Shown here: one piece after another, positions 8,930-17,024 of the stretch
How the letters are laid out: every line of letters begins with the position of its first letter
Position numbering within the stretch: position 1 is the stretch's first letter
Origin: Kribbella sp. NBC_00382
Lineage (GTDB): Bacteria; Actinomycetota; Actinomycetes; Propionibacteriales; Kribbellaceae
DNA: 64,000 nucleotides
Reading direction: 5' to 3'
Assembly: GCF_036067295.1 (NCBI RefSeq)
Contig: NZ_CP107954.1
Location: 8,308,001 to 8,372,000, forward strand
Position numbers and translations under genes: made by a program
The notes under the pieces: generated by a model
The model's input: only the letters and a program-made list of their open reading frames with translations
Databases searched by the model: none
Told to the model about the DNA's origin: nothing

Positions 8930-9694
8930 TCAAGCGAGGAACGGCGTTACCGCAGCGAGGAAATCGTCGAGGCGTTCGGCATGTACCCAATGCCCAGCCT
9001 CGGCGATTTCGGCGTACTGAACCTGCGGGAAGTACCGCGTGATGATGTCGCGGTGGTCCTGCTGGACGTAGTCGGACTTGCCGCCGTAGACGAACAGCGT
9101 CGGGCCGTCGTACGTACCGTTCTCGTCGTCCGGCCAGCCGGAGATGGCGGGCAGCGCGGCCTCGATGACCGGGAGGTTCGGCTTCCAGCGGGCGCCCTGG
9201 TCGTCGAGGATCAGGTTCTGGAGCAGGAAGGCCCGGGTGCCGGGTGAGTCGACGGCGTCGACCAGTTGAGCGTCGACATCAGCACGGCGCTGGACGTGGG
9301 ACAGGTCGGCGTGGCGCATCGCCCGGGCGTACTCGACGAAAGCCGGCGGGTACGTCACCGGAGCCGCGTCGACCACGACGAGGCGGTCGACCACCTCGGG
9401 GTGCCGGAGCGCGGTGAGCATCGCGGTCTTGCCACCCATCGAGTGCCCGACCAGCCCGACCGGGCCGACGCTGAGGTCGGTGATCGTCTCGAACACGTCC
9501 AGCGCCATCTCGGGATAGCTCATCGTGTCGGTGTGCGGCGAGCTCCCGTGATTGCGCAGATCGAAGGCGTACACCCGATGCGCCGACGCCAGCCGTCGCG
9601 CGGCCGTCATCCAGTTCCGCCCCGACCCGAACAGCCCGTGCATGACGACGACCGGCGAGCCACTCTCGCCGTACGCCGTAACTGGAAGCTTCAT
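8930..9694 (-). CDS. Alpha/beta hydrolase, YbfF-like
   Basis: A 254-residue serine hydrolase. Visible parts are the oxyanion segment MHGLFGSGRNW, the nucleophile elbow GHSMGG, the acid in VYGGKSD and the catalytic His in AGHWVH. The pattern FDLRNHGSSPH plus GHSMGGK matches the YbfF/ABHD11-type acyl esterases. The natural substrate is unknown. ATG 9694 is preferred over the overlapping TTG 9697 because AGAAAGG is well spaced from it. It follows the zinc-ribbon gene closely (11 bp) and is probably in the same transcript. Confidence 0.88.
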   Translation of the reverse strand: MKLPVTAYGESGSPVVVMHGLFGSGRNWMTAARRLASAHRVYAFDLRNHGSSPHTDTMSYPEMALDVFETITDLSVGPVGLVGHSMGGKTAMLTALRHPEVVDRLVVVDAAPVTYPPAFVEYARAMRHADLSHVQRRADVDAQLVDAVDSPGTRAFLLQNLILDDQGARWKPNLPVIEAALPAISGWPDDENGTYDGPTLFVYGGKSDYVQQDHRDIITRYFPQVQYAEIAEAGHWVHAERLDDFLAAVTPFLA

Positions 9695-9705
9695 CAACAG
9701 CCTTT

Positions 9706-10005
9706 CTAACGGTGGCGTTGCCAGCAGGCCTTGTGCCAGTGGCGGCGCTCGTCCAGGGACTGGCCGCCACCGATGGCGGAGAGCAGGCTGGGGGTCTCCG
9801 GCCAGACGACCACGTGTGGCGTGGCCGGCGGGATCAGCTGGTCGCAGCCGGGGCAGCGGTAGGACTTGCCCGCCGCCGAGCCGCTGACATGGCGGACCAT
9901 CCAGTCGCCGTCCGAGCGGGATTCCCGGTTCTGGTGTCCACCCATCAGCGGCCGGTCGCTGACCGGTCGCGTGTGTTTCGAGGGCTTCTTCTTCCGGGAC
10001 ACCAT
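9706..10005 (-). CDS. Small zinc-ribbon protein, actinobacterial conserved
   Basis: A 99-residue basic protein beginning MVSRKKKPSKHTRPVSD. A CPGC pair (residues 51-54), a later His-Trp-His and a Cys near the C-terminus (HKACWQRH) suggest one zinc site. Similar short proteins are widespread in actinobacteria and are sometimes named ATP/GTP-binding proteins, but I see no nucleotide-binding motif. The basic N-terminus could contact nucleic acid; this is inference. The long same-frame extension to 10746 is antisense to the desaturase reading and is not used. Confidence 0.75.
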   Translation of the reverse strand: MVSRKKKPSKHTRPVSDRPLMGGHQNRESRSDGDWMVRHVSGSAAGKSYRCPGCDQLIPPATPHVVVWPETPSLLSAIGGGQSLDERRHWHKACWQRHR

Positions 10006-10046
10006 GACAACACCCAGCGTATCGGCCGGCCCCCAGCCCTCAGCAC

Positions 10047-11102
10047 TCAGACTGTCTTGCTCTGATCGCGGAGTTCGCTGCCGACCTCGTGCATGTGGCC
10101 GAGGCCCATCCGGTACGACTCGACCACGCCGGTGTTCAGGTACGGCATCCCGATCTTGGCGCAGTACGCCTCGACCATCGGCTGGGCGAAGCGCAGGTTG
10201 GCGCGCGGCATGCTCGGGAAGAGGTGGTGCTCGATCTGGTAGTTCAGCCCGCCCATCAGCCAGTCGGTGACGAGGCCGCCCTTCACGTTGCGGGACGTCA
10301 GCACCTGCTTCTCCAGGTGGCCCCAGTTCGTGTCGGCGTCCGGCATCTCCATGCCCTTGTGGTTCGGGGCGAAGACGCTGCCCAGGTGCAGGCCGAAGAG
10401 CGCGTGGTGCAACGCGGCGAACGCGATGGCCTTGCCCGGCGACATGATGAGGAAGAGCGCACCGAAGTACAGGGTGAGGTGGGCAGCCATCAGGCCGAGC
10501 TCGATCCTCGCGTCGCGGCGATCGCGGCGGCTCCAGAGGAACAGCACGCTCGACACCTTGAGGTTGAGGCCTTCGAGGGTGAGCAGCGGGAAGAAGATCT
10601 TCGCCTGGTGCCTGGTCAGCCAGCCGTACAGGCCGGTGCGGCCCTCGGCCTGCTCCAGTGTCCAGACCAGTACGCCCTCGCCGACGTCGGGGTCCTTGTC
10701 GGTGTGGTTCGGGTTCGCGTGGTGCCGGTTGTGCTTGTCGTTCCACCAGCCGTACGACATCCCGCAGACGAAGTCGCCGTGCAGCATGCCCAGTACGTCG
10801 TGCAGCTTGCGCGAGCTGCCGACCTGCTGGTGGCCGGCGTCATGGCCGAAGAAGGCCGCGCGGGTGGTGAAGATCGCCAGCGGGATCGCGAGCAGCAGTT
10901 GCAGCCAGGAGTTGCCGAGCAGGACGATGCCGGCCCAGGTCGCCGCCAACAGCGCCACGTTCAAGGTGATCGCGATCACGTAGGAGGCGGTCCGGCGTTC
11001 GAGCAGCCCGGCTTCCTTCACTTCGCGAAGCAACGGCGCGAAGTCGCTGCCCTTGGTGGCTGTTCGTTCGCGGGTAGGGGCAAGCGCAATGGGCTGAGCC
11101 AT
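10047..11102 (-). CDS. Membrane fatty-acid desaturase
   Basis: A 351-residue membrane diiron desaturase. The three histidine boxes are present: H87-D-A-G-H91, H124-N-R-H-H128 and QIEHHLFP near residue 290. Paired hydrophobic segments around 41-85 and 180-235 span the membrane. Members introduce a double bond into acyl chains of lipids or acyl-CoA using O2 and an electron donor. QIEHH is common to front-end-type and some acyl-lipid desaturases, so regiospecificity is uncertain. It is divergent from a histidine kinase/response regulator pair, an arrangement like Bacillus des-desKR (see findings). Confidence 0.93.
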   Translation of the reverse strand: MAQPIALAPTRERTATKGSDFAPLLREVKEAGLLERRTASYVIAITLNVALLAATWAGIVLLGNSWLQLLLAIPLAIFTTRAAFFGHDAGHQQVGSSRKLHDVLGMLHGDFVCGMSYGWWNDKHNRHHANPNHTDKDPDVGEGVLVWTLEQAEGRTGLYGWLTRHQAKIFFPLLTLEGLNLKVSSVLFLWSRRDRRDARIELGLMAAHLTLYFGALFLIMSPGKAIAFAALHHALFGLHLGSVFAPNHKGMEMPDADTNWGHLEKQVLTSRNVKGGLVTDWLMGGLNYQIEHHLFPSMPRANLRFAQPMVEAYCAKIGMPYLNTGVVESYRMGLGHMHEVGSELRDQSKTV

Positions 11103-11292
11103 TGAGTCCTCATCTCAGAGCGGTGGGGAGGCCTAGGCGTTCAGCCGCGGGCCAGCGTAGTGCAACCAGCCTGTGCCCCGGACCATCCGAAAGCATGAGT
11201 GCTACTACCTCAGTACCGAGGGGTGCTGAGGCCCAGCGGAGAGTGGGCCTAGCACCACTGAGGCCGACCTGACTCTCGGTCATGATGGTGAT

Positions 11293-12591
11293 ATGACGAT
11301 CACACAGCAGGCGCCGAGGGTGCCGATGCGGTTCCCGGCGCTCGCTCAGCCCTTCGTGGCGCTCGGGCTGGCGATCCTCGCCGAGCTCGGGATCGCGTTC
11401 TTCGTCCTGAACGTCGTGGCGGTGCCGCTGATCGCGGTCTGGGTCGGAATCCCGCTGCTGCTCGTCTTCGTGCCGTGCACCCGCTGGTTCGCGAACTGCC
11501 ACCGGGTCATCTATGCCTCCATCACCGGCGTCCCGATCCCCAAGCCCTACAAGAAGCCCCCGATGAAGGGGCTGTTGATGTGGCTGCGGACCACCCTGAC
11601 CGACCCGGCGACCTGGCGCGACATCGCCTGGCTGCTGGTGAACGCGGTCGTCGGCTTCACCCTGACGTTGCTCTCGGCCATCTTCTTCCTGGCCTCGATC
11701 TTCTACCTGATCTACCCGTTCCTGGTCTGGGTCACCCCGGACGGCGTCTTCACCGAGCCGTTCGGTGGGCTGTTCACCGTCAACGTGGCGACCAGCTTCC
11801 TGGTCATCCCGGTCGGTCTGATCGCGTTCCTGATCTGGCGCGGCTCGGGTGAGCGCCTGCTCAAGGCGACTGCTTACATCGGCAAGTCGCTGCTCGGCCC
11901 GACCGAGAGCGCGCAGCTGGCGATCCGGGTCCGCGAGCTGTCCGAGTCCCGGGCCGAGACCGTCGACACCCAGGCGGCCGAGCTGCGGCGGATCGAGCGC
12001 GACCTGCACGACGGCGCGCAGGCCCGGCTGGCCGCGCTGAGCATGAACCTCGGGATGGCCGAGGAGATGGTGGCCCGCGACCCCGCCCAGGCGGCGGCGC
12101 TGCTCACCGAGGCCCGCGAGTCCGCCAGTACTGCGCTCTCCGAGCTCCGCGATCTGGTCCGTGGCATCCACCCGCCCGTCCTGGCCGACCGTGGCCTCGA
12201 AGGCGCGGTCAAGGCGCTCGCCCTGAGCATGCCGTTCAAGGTCGACGTGACGATCGACCTGCCCGGCCGCCCGCCGGCGCCGGTGGAGTCAGCGGCGTAC
12301 TTCGCGGTCGCCGAGGCACTGGCCAACGCACTCAAGCACTCGGCGGCCACCACCGCCTGGGTCCAGCTCAGCCACGAGCGCGAACGCCTGCACATCCTGG
12401 TCGGTGACGACGGCGTCGGTGGCGCGACGGTACGGCCCGGCGGCGGTCTGTACGGTATCGAAAGGCGGTTGGCCGCCTTCGACGGTACGTTGACCGTGGC
12501 CAGCCCGACCGGCGGGCCGACCACTGTGATCATGGAGTTGCCTTGCGAGTCGTCATCGCTGAAGATCACGCCCTCCTCCGGGACGGCCTGA
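11293..12591 (+). CDS. Sensor histidine kinase with multi-pass N-terminal sensor domain
   Basis: A 432-residue kinase. The N-terminal half has about four membrane segments (near 20-60, 112-145 and 165-182), consistent with the actinobacterial putative-sensor domain. The HisKA_3 dimerisation helix carries ERDLHDGAQ with phospho-acceptor His239. The ATPase domain has the N box (EALANALKHS) and a Gly-rich box (GDDGVGGA ... GGGLYGI). This is the NarL/DesK-type layout, which pairs with LuxR-type regulators, and the partner overlaps its 3' end by 49 bp. The signal is unknown; the membrane-embedded sensor and neighbouring desaturase make a membrane-state signal plausible. Confidence 0.92.
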   Translation: MTITQQAPRVPMRFPALAQPFVALGLAILAELGIAFFVLNVVAVPLIAVWVGIPLLLVFVPCTRWFANCHRVIYASITGVPIPKPYKKPPMKGLLMWLRTTLTDPATWRDIAWLLVNAVVGFTLTLLSAIFFLASIFYLIYPFLVWVTPDGVFTEPFGGLFTVNVATSFLVIPVGLIAFLIWRGSGERLLKATAYIGKSLLGPTESAQLAIRVRELSESRAETVDTQAAELRRIERDLHDGAQARLAALSMNLGMAEEMVARDPAQAAALLTEARESASTALSELRDLVRGIHPPVLADRGLEGAVKALALSMPFKVDVTIDLPGRPPAPVESAAYFAVAEALANALKHSAATTAWVQLSHERERLHILVGDDGVGGATVRPGGGLYGIERRLAAFDGTLTVASPTGGPTTVIMELPCESSSLKITPSSGTA

Positions 12592-13190
12592 TCCGGCTGC
12601 TGGAAGCCCACGACTTCGAGGTCGTGGAAGCCGTCGACAACGGCCCCCGGCTGGTCCCGGCGCTCGTCGAGCACCGGCCGGACGTGGCCGTCGTCGACGT
12701 CCGGCTGCCCCCGACCTTCACCGACGAGGGGCTGAAGGCCGCCATCGAGGCGCGCCGGCAGGTACCGGGGCTGCCCGTCCTCGTGCTGTCGCAGTACGTC
12801 GAACAGCTCTACGCCCGTGAGCTCCTCACCGGGGGCGGCGGCGCCGTCGGCTACCTGCTCAAGGACCGCGTCTCGAACGTGGCCGAGTTCCTCGATTCGG
12901 TACGCCGGGTCGCGGGCGGCGGTACCGCGATGGACCCGGACGTGATCGGGCAACTGCTGGCCCGCAACACGCGGGACGAGCCGATCGGGCGACTCACGCC
13001 ACGCGAGTCCGAAGTACTGGGGCTGATGGCGGAGGGGCGGTCGAACGCGGCCATCGCGGGTGCGCTGTTCGTCACCGAGAAGGCCGTGTCGAAGCACACC
13101 AACAACATCTTCTCGAAGCTCGACCTGCCACCGTCGGAGGACGACAACCGCCGGGTGATGGCAGTACTCACCTATTTGTCGTCGCGCTGA
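12543..13190 (+). CDS. NarL/LuxR-type response regulator
   Basis: A 215-residue regulator. The receiver domain (residues 1-120) has the acidic pair E7-D8 and phospho-acceptor D52 in VVDVRLPP, with a conserved Lys in YLLKDRV. The C-terminal LuxR helix-turn-helix is at about 150-200 (LTPRESEVLGLMAEGRSNAA). The start is TTG 12543, with GGAG upstream, inside the kinase gene. The 49-bp overlap implies translational coupling to the kinase. The likely target is its own locus and perhaps the divergent desaturase. Confidence 0.92.
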   Translation: MRVVIAEDHALLRDGLIRLLEAHDFEVVEAVDNGPRLVPALVEHRPDVAVVDVRLPPTFTDEGLKAAIEARRQVPGLPVLVLSQYVEQLYARELLTGGGGAVGYLLKDRVSNVAEFLDSVRRVAGGGTAMDPDVIGQLLARNTRDEPIGRLTPRESEVLGLMAEGRSNAAIAGALFVTEKAVSKHTNNIFSKLDLPPSEDDNRRVMAVLTYLSSR

Positions 13191-13230
13191 TGTAGAGAAC
13201 CGGGCGCCGGCTTCGTCCCTGGGGTGTAAG
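13191..13230 (+). promoter_or_regulatory. ECF42-type promoter of the DGPF gene
   Basis: TGTAGA (13191-13196), 17 bp, then CGTC (13214-13217) fits the ECF42 sigma signature of TGTCGA at -35 and CG(A/T)C at -10. The following CCTGGGGTGTAAG is also shared with the PPOX gene promoter at 37603-37642. It begins directly after the response-regulator stop codon. Confidence 0.7.
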
Positions 13231-13260
13231 CGGCACCTGAATCGATAGGAGTTGTTCGAG

Positions 13261-13677
13261 ATGACGAAGTTCCTGCTGATCGTGGACTACCAGCCCGGCG
13301 TGATCGACACCCCGATGACGGAGTGGGCGCCCGAGGACGTCAAGGCGCACATGGAGTACTACAGCGCGCTGAACGACGAGCTCAAGGCGAGCGGCGAACT
13401 GGTGGAGCACCTGGCGCTCACCTGGCCTGAGGAGGCCAAGACGGTGGTCTCCGACGGCAAGTCAGCGCCGGTGATCACCGACGGACCGTTCGTCGAGTCC
13501 AAGGAGATGCTGGCCGGCTTCCAGATGGTCGACGTCGACTCCCTCGAGCGCGCCCTCGAGATCGCCGCCCTCGTCTCCCAGGTCCCCGGCCCCGGCGGCG
13601 TACCGATCCAGCAACCGATCGGCGTCCGCCGCGTCATGGAAGCCGCCGACTTCGAGGAGATCAACCCACTCGGCTGA
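13261..13677 (+). CDS. DGPF-domain (YCII-related) protein
   Basis: A 138-residue cytosolic protein with the signature ITDGPFVESKEMLAGF at about residues 74-89. ATG 13261 is chosen over TTG 13252 because AGGAG lies nine bases upstream. DGPF/YCII proteins have a ferredoxin-like fold and unclear function. Published work associates DGPF genes with ECF42 sigma factors, and the promoter here matches that group. No ECF42 sigma gene lies in the window. It converges with the ABC ATPase (stops one base apart). Confidence 0.88.
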   Translation: MTKFLLIVDYQPGVIDTPMTEWAPEDVKAHMEYYSALNDELKASGELVEHLALTWPEEAKTVVSDGKSAPVITDGPFVESKEMLAGFQMVDVDSLERALEIAALVSQVPGPGGVPIQQPIGVRRVMEAADFEEINPLG

Positions 13678-13678
13678 G

Positions 13679-14410
13679 TCACAGCCGGATGCGGCGGAGG
13701 AACTCCTGGGTGCGCGGTTCGGCCGGGTGCTCGAGGATCTGGCCGGGTGGACCGACCTCCAGGAGACGGCCTTGGTCGAGGAAGCAGACCTTGTCGGCTA
13801 CCGAGCGGGCAAACGTCATCTCGTGGGTGCAGAGGAGCATGGTCATGCCCTCGGAGCTGAGTTCGCGCAGCAGGTCCAGGACCTCGCCGACCAGTTCGGG
13901 GTCGAGGGCTGAGGTGACCTCGTCGAGCAGCATGAGTTTCGGGGAGTTGACCAGGGCCCGGGCGATGGCGGCCCGTTGCTGCTGACCGCCGGAGAGTTCG
14001 TCGGGCTTGGCCGATGCCTTGTCGGCCAGACCCACTCGTTCGAGCATCTCCAGGGCGCGGGTGCGGGCCCGGTCGCGGGGAACCCGGTGGACGCGGATCG
14101 GCGCGAGGGTGACGTTGTCCAGTACCGACAGGTGGGGGAAGAGGTTGTAGGACTGGAAGACGATGCCGATGCCGGAACGGACCTTGTCGGTGTCGATCCG
14201 GGGGTCGGTGATGTCGGCGCCGTCGAGTTCGATGACGCCGTCGTCGACGGTCTCGAGCAGGTTCACGCAGCGCAGCAGGGTGGACTTGCCGGAGCCCGAT
14301 GCGCCGATCAGGACGACGCACTCCCCCGCCTCGACGTCGAGGCTGAAGTCGTCGAGGACGAGGTTGGTTCCGAAGGACTTCCGCACGTTGCGGATGGACA
14401 GCAGGCTCAC
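13679..14410 (-). CDS. Polar-amino-acid ABC transporter, ATP-binding protein
   Basis: A 243-residue ATPase of the GlnQ/HisP class. Walker A is GASGSGKST, the signature is LSGGQQQR and Walker B is LMLLDEVTSALD. The switch His lies in CTHEM. GTG 14410 overlaps the permease stop by four bases (GTGA), so it is translated in coupling with the permease. It energises uptake through the upstream permease and binding protein. The substrate is probably an amino acid or a related small polar compound. Confidence 0.95.
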   Translation of the reverse strand: MSLLSIRNVRKSFGTNLVLDDFSLDVEAGECVVLIGASGSGKSTLLRCVNLLETVDDGVIELDGADITDPRIDTDKVRSGIGIVFQSYNLFPHLSVLDNVTLAPIRVHRVPRDRARTRALEMLERVGLADKASAKPDELSGGQQQRAAIARALVNSPKLMLLDEVTSALDPELVGEVLDLLRELSSEGMTMLLCTHEMTFARSVADKVCFLDQGRLLEVGPPGQILEHPAEPRTQEFLRRIRL

Positions 14411-15297
14411 ACCGCACCTCCGCCGGCGCCGTACCAGCCCTGCCGCCGGGCGACCCAGTCGGTCAGCCGGGTCAGCGGGATCGTCAGGGCCACGAAGAGC
14501 AGCCCGGCGACGACGTACGGGGTGAAGTTGAAGTCTTCGGCCGTCTCCAGTTGCGCTGCGCGGATTGCGTCGATGACGCCGAGGACGGCGATCAGGCCGG
14601 AGTCCTTCTGGAGTGAGACGAAGTCGTTGAGGAGTGGCGGCAGCACTCGTCGAACCGCTTGTGGCAGTACTACGAAGCGCAGGGTTTGCCGGTGCGATAG
14701 GCCGAGGGATCGGGCCGCGGCTCGCTGGGACGGGTGGATCGACTCGATCCCGGCGCGGAAGACCTCGGCCACGTACGACGAGTAGGTGAGCACCAGTGCG
14801 GCGCCGCCCCATATCACCGCCTGGTTGGGCAAACCGCGCAACTGCAGGGCCGGTACGCCGAAGCCGAGCAGGAAGATCACCAGTAGCAAGGGCAGGCCGC
14901 GGAAGATGTCGGTGTAGGCGGCGGCGAAGATCCGGAACGGGAAGAAGATCGGGCCGCGCAGGGTGCGCATGATCGCCAGCGTCAGCCCGAAGATGACGAT
15001 CAGCACCGCGCAGACCAGCATCACCCGGACGTTCAGCCAGAGGCCCTGGGCGACGACCGGCAACGCCTCCCAGCCGCGATGGAAGTCGAAGAAGGTCGCC
15101 CGCACCCGCGGCCAGCCCGGCGTCGACCCGACCCCGAAAACCACCAACGCCAACAGCACAACGGTGCTGATCCCGGCGATGGCGCCGGAGCGGACGGTCT
15201 GCCGGCGGCGATAGGCCAACCGCTCCAACTGCACCGCAGACGGCCTCCAGCCGTCAGGCTCCGCGTAGCCGCCGGGCATCTCTGGCTCTCGGCTCAC
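14407..15297 (-). CDS. Polar-amino-acid ABC transporter, permease
   Basis: The protein has 296 residues from GTG 15297. The first about 45 residues are polar and cytosolic. They are followed by about five to six membrane helices of the HisM/GlnP type. The EAA-type loop is ...AARSLGLSHRQTLRFVVLPQA, which contacts the ATPase. Only one permease gene is present, so the transporter would use a homodimer. GTG overlaps the binding-protein stop by four bases. Confidence 0.93.
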   Translation of the reverse strand: MSREPEMPGGYAEPDGWRPSAVQLERLAYRRRQTVRSGAIAGISTVVLLALVVFGVGSTPGWPRVRATFFDFHRGWEALPVVAQGLWLNVRVMLVCAVLIVIFGLTLAIMRTLRGPIFFPFRIFAAAYTDIFRGLPLLLVIFLLGFGVPALQLRGLPNQAVIWGGAALVLTYSSYVAEVFRAGIESIHPSQRAAARSLGLSHRQTLRFVVLPQAVRRVLPPLLNDFVSLQKDSGLIAVLGVIDAIRAAQLETAEDFNFTPYVVAGLLFVALTIPLTRLTDWVARRQGWYGAGGGAV

Positions 15298-16154
15298 GAG
15301 AGTTCCGGTGCGCCTTCCGAGGTCAGCCATTGCTTCTGCAGGGCGGCCAGCGTTCCGTCGGCGCGGAGAGCGTCGACCGCCTGCGAGACACAGGGCGTGA
15401 GCTTCGAGCCCTTCTCGAAGACGAAGCCGAACTGTTCGGGCTTGTCCGTCGCCGGGAGCTGGCCGACGATCTTGCCGTCGTCGAGCTGCGCCGCGGTCAT
15501 GTAGAAACCGGTCGGCAGGTCGACCACGATGCCGTCGATCTGCTTGTTCTTCAGCGCCTGCACGGCCAGGTCGTTGGAGTCGAACACGGCCGGCTGCTGC
15601 TTCGGTTTGATCACGTCCCGCAGCGAGGTGTAGCTCGTCGTCCCGACCTGCGCGCCGAGCTTGGCGTCGGCGAGTCCGGCGACCGAGGTGACAGCGGCGA
15701 TCTTGCTCCCCACCGTGGTGATCACGGTCTGCCGGACGTCGTAGTACCCGGTCGAGAAGTCGACGGCCTTGGCCCGGTCGGCGGAGATCGACACCTGGTT
15801 GACGTCCAGGTCGAACTTCTTCGGTCCCGGCGCGAAGGCAGCGTTGAACTGGACCGTCTGCCACTTCACCTCGGCCGGCTCGAACCCGAGCTTCTTCGCC
15901 ACCGCGTAGGTGACCGCCGACTCGTACCCCTTGCCGTTGGCCGGGTCGTTCCCCGAGAACCACGGCTCGTACGCCGGTTTGTCGGTGCCGGCCGAGAAGG
16001 TGCCGGCCGTCTTCAACGCCAGCTTGTCCTTGCTGCAGGCATCGGCCGAGGACGGCTGCGGCGCAGTACCGGCAGAGTCTTCTTCAGGAGCACAGGCGGC
16101 GAGCCCGACAACAGCGAGGGCGGCCACGACGACCAGAGCTGAACGAGCAGTCAT
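15294..16154 (-). CDS. Substrate-binding lipoprotein of the amino-acid ABC transporter
   Basis: The protein has 286 residues. The N-terminal signal ends in a lipobox (VGLAAC, Cys at about 20), so the mature protein is anchored outside the membrane. The remainder is a family-3 solute-binding protein (SBP_bac_3) with FDLDVNQVSIS and ADRAKAVDFSTGYY, typical of amino-acid receptors. ATG 16154 overlaps the AraC stop by four bases (ATGA). The ligand cannot be predicted from sequence. Confidence 0.92.
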   Translation of the reverse strand: MTARSALVVVAALAVVGLAACAPEEDSAGTAPQPSSADACSKDKLALKTAGTFSAGTDKPAYEPWFSGNDPANGKGYESAVTYAVAKKLGFEPAEVKWQTVQFNAAFAPGPKKFDLDVNQVSISADRAKAVDFSTGYYDVRQTVITTVGSKIAAVTSVAGLADAKLGAQVGTTSYTSLRDVIKPKQQPAVFDSNDLAVQALKNKQIDGIVVDLPTGFYMTAAQLDDGKIVGQLPATDKPEQFGFVFEKGSKLTPCVSQAVDALRADGTLAALQKQWLTSEGAPELS

Positions 16155-16975
16155 GGCAGAAGCGTAGAGCCCAACTGCCGCCTGTACTGCGTGGGGCTGT
16201 GGCTGGTGTGGGCGCGGAAGCGGGTGGAGAAGTAGAGCGGGTTGGTGAAGCCGACGTCGGTGGCGATGGCGGCGATGGGGCGGGAGGTCAGTTCTAGGAG
16301 GCGGGCGGCTGCATCCAGGCGGCGGCGTTCTACGAATTGTTGGGGCGTCACCGCCAACTGGGTGCGGAAGAGGTGGGCGAAGCGGGAGACGGAGAGGGTG
16401 CTCTCTCGGGCCAGGGTGACGATCGAGAGGTCGGCTCGGAGGTTGCGGTCGATGTACTCGATGGCGCGGAGGAGGCGGTCGTCGATCTGGGCGGCTTTGG
16501 GGTTCTGGGTGTCGCACCAGATGAGGGCCGCCTCCAGGGCGTTGATGCTCAGGAGTTCGCCTTGGGTGAGGACGCTGTCTTGGTGACGGACTGCGTCGGA
16601 CAGGGCGCGGGTGATTCGGGCAGCGGCGGCTGGGCTGGGCGTCAGTTGGAGGATGCCGGGGGCAACTGCCGGCCAGTCGAGTAAGGGCAGCCAGTCGGGG
16701 CGTGGGTGGAAGTGGGCGAAGAGGAAATGCCAGCGGTCGCCTGCGGTTCCGTAGTCCTGGAGGGTGCCGGGACGGATGAGCGTGGTGACGCCGGGGTTGG
16801 CGTGGATGCCCGAGCCGACGCTGCCTTGGCCGTCAAGGGTGTGGATCAGGAGCCAGTCCGTCGTGCCGCGCCGACGGTACGTGGCGTAGCTCGGGCCTTC
16901 GTCGAACTCGCCGGCCAGCAGGCGGCGGACGGTTGGAGTGAAGGAGTCCGGCGTAGCAGGATCTCGAAGGTTCAC
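16151..16975 (-). CDS. AraC-family transcriptional regulator
   Basis: The protein has 274 residues from GTG 16975. Upstream in-frame codons run into the divergent PhyH gene, so I exclude them. The N-terminal cupin-like ligand domain has HANPGVTTLIRPGTLQDYG. The C-terminal pair of helix-turn-helices lies at about 175-272 and includes TLARESTLSVSRFAHLF and IAAIATDVGFTNPLYFSTRF. No ribosome site is visible before GTG, so initiation may be leaderless. It is the first gene of a four-gene overlapping operon with the ABC transporter and is divergent from PhyH; it probably controls both. Confidence 0.9.
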   Translation of the reverse strand: MNLRDPATPDSFTPTVRRLLAGEFDEGPSYATYRRRGTTDWLLIHTLDGQGSVGSGIHANPGVTTLIRPGTLQDYGTAGDRWHFLFAHFHPRPDWLPLLDWPAVAPGILQLTPSPAAAARITRALSDAVRHQDSVLTQGELLSINALEAALIWCDTQNPKAAQIDDRLLRAIEYIDRNLRADLSIVTLARESTLSVSRFAHLFRTQLAVTPQQFVERRRLDAAARLLELTSRPIAAIATDVGFTNPLYFSTRFRAHTSHSPTQYRRQLGSTLLP

Positions 16976-17024
16976 AGTTCGATAGAGTATCCACACCTCA
17001 GCCTTGGCGGCGGATGCTGGAGGC
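16976..17024. promoter_or_regulatory. Divergent promoter region, araC operon and phyH
   Basis: The gap between the two start codons is 49 bp. TAGAGTAT near 16984 can serve as a -10 rightwards, and its complement (ATACTCTA) as one leftwards, so the two promoters may overlap back to back. An AraC operator would have to lie here or inside the coding ends. Confidence 0.4.
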
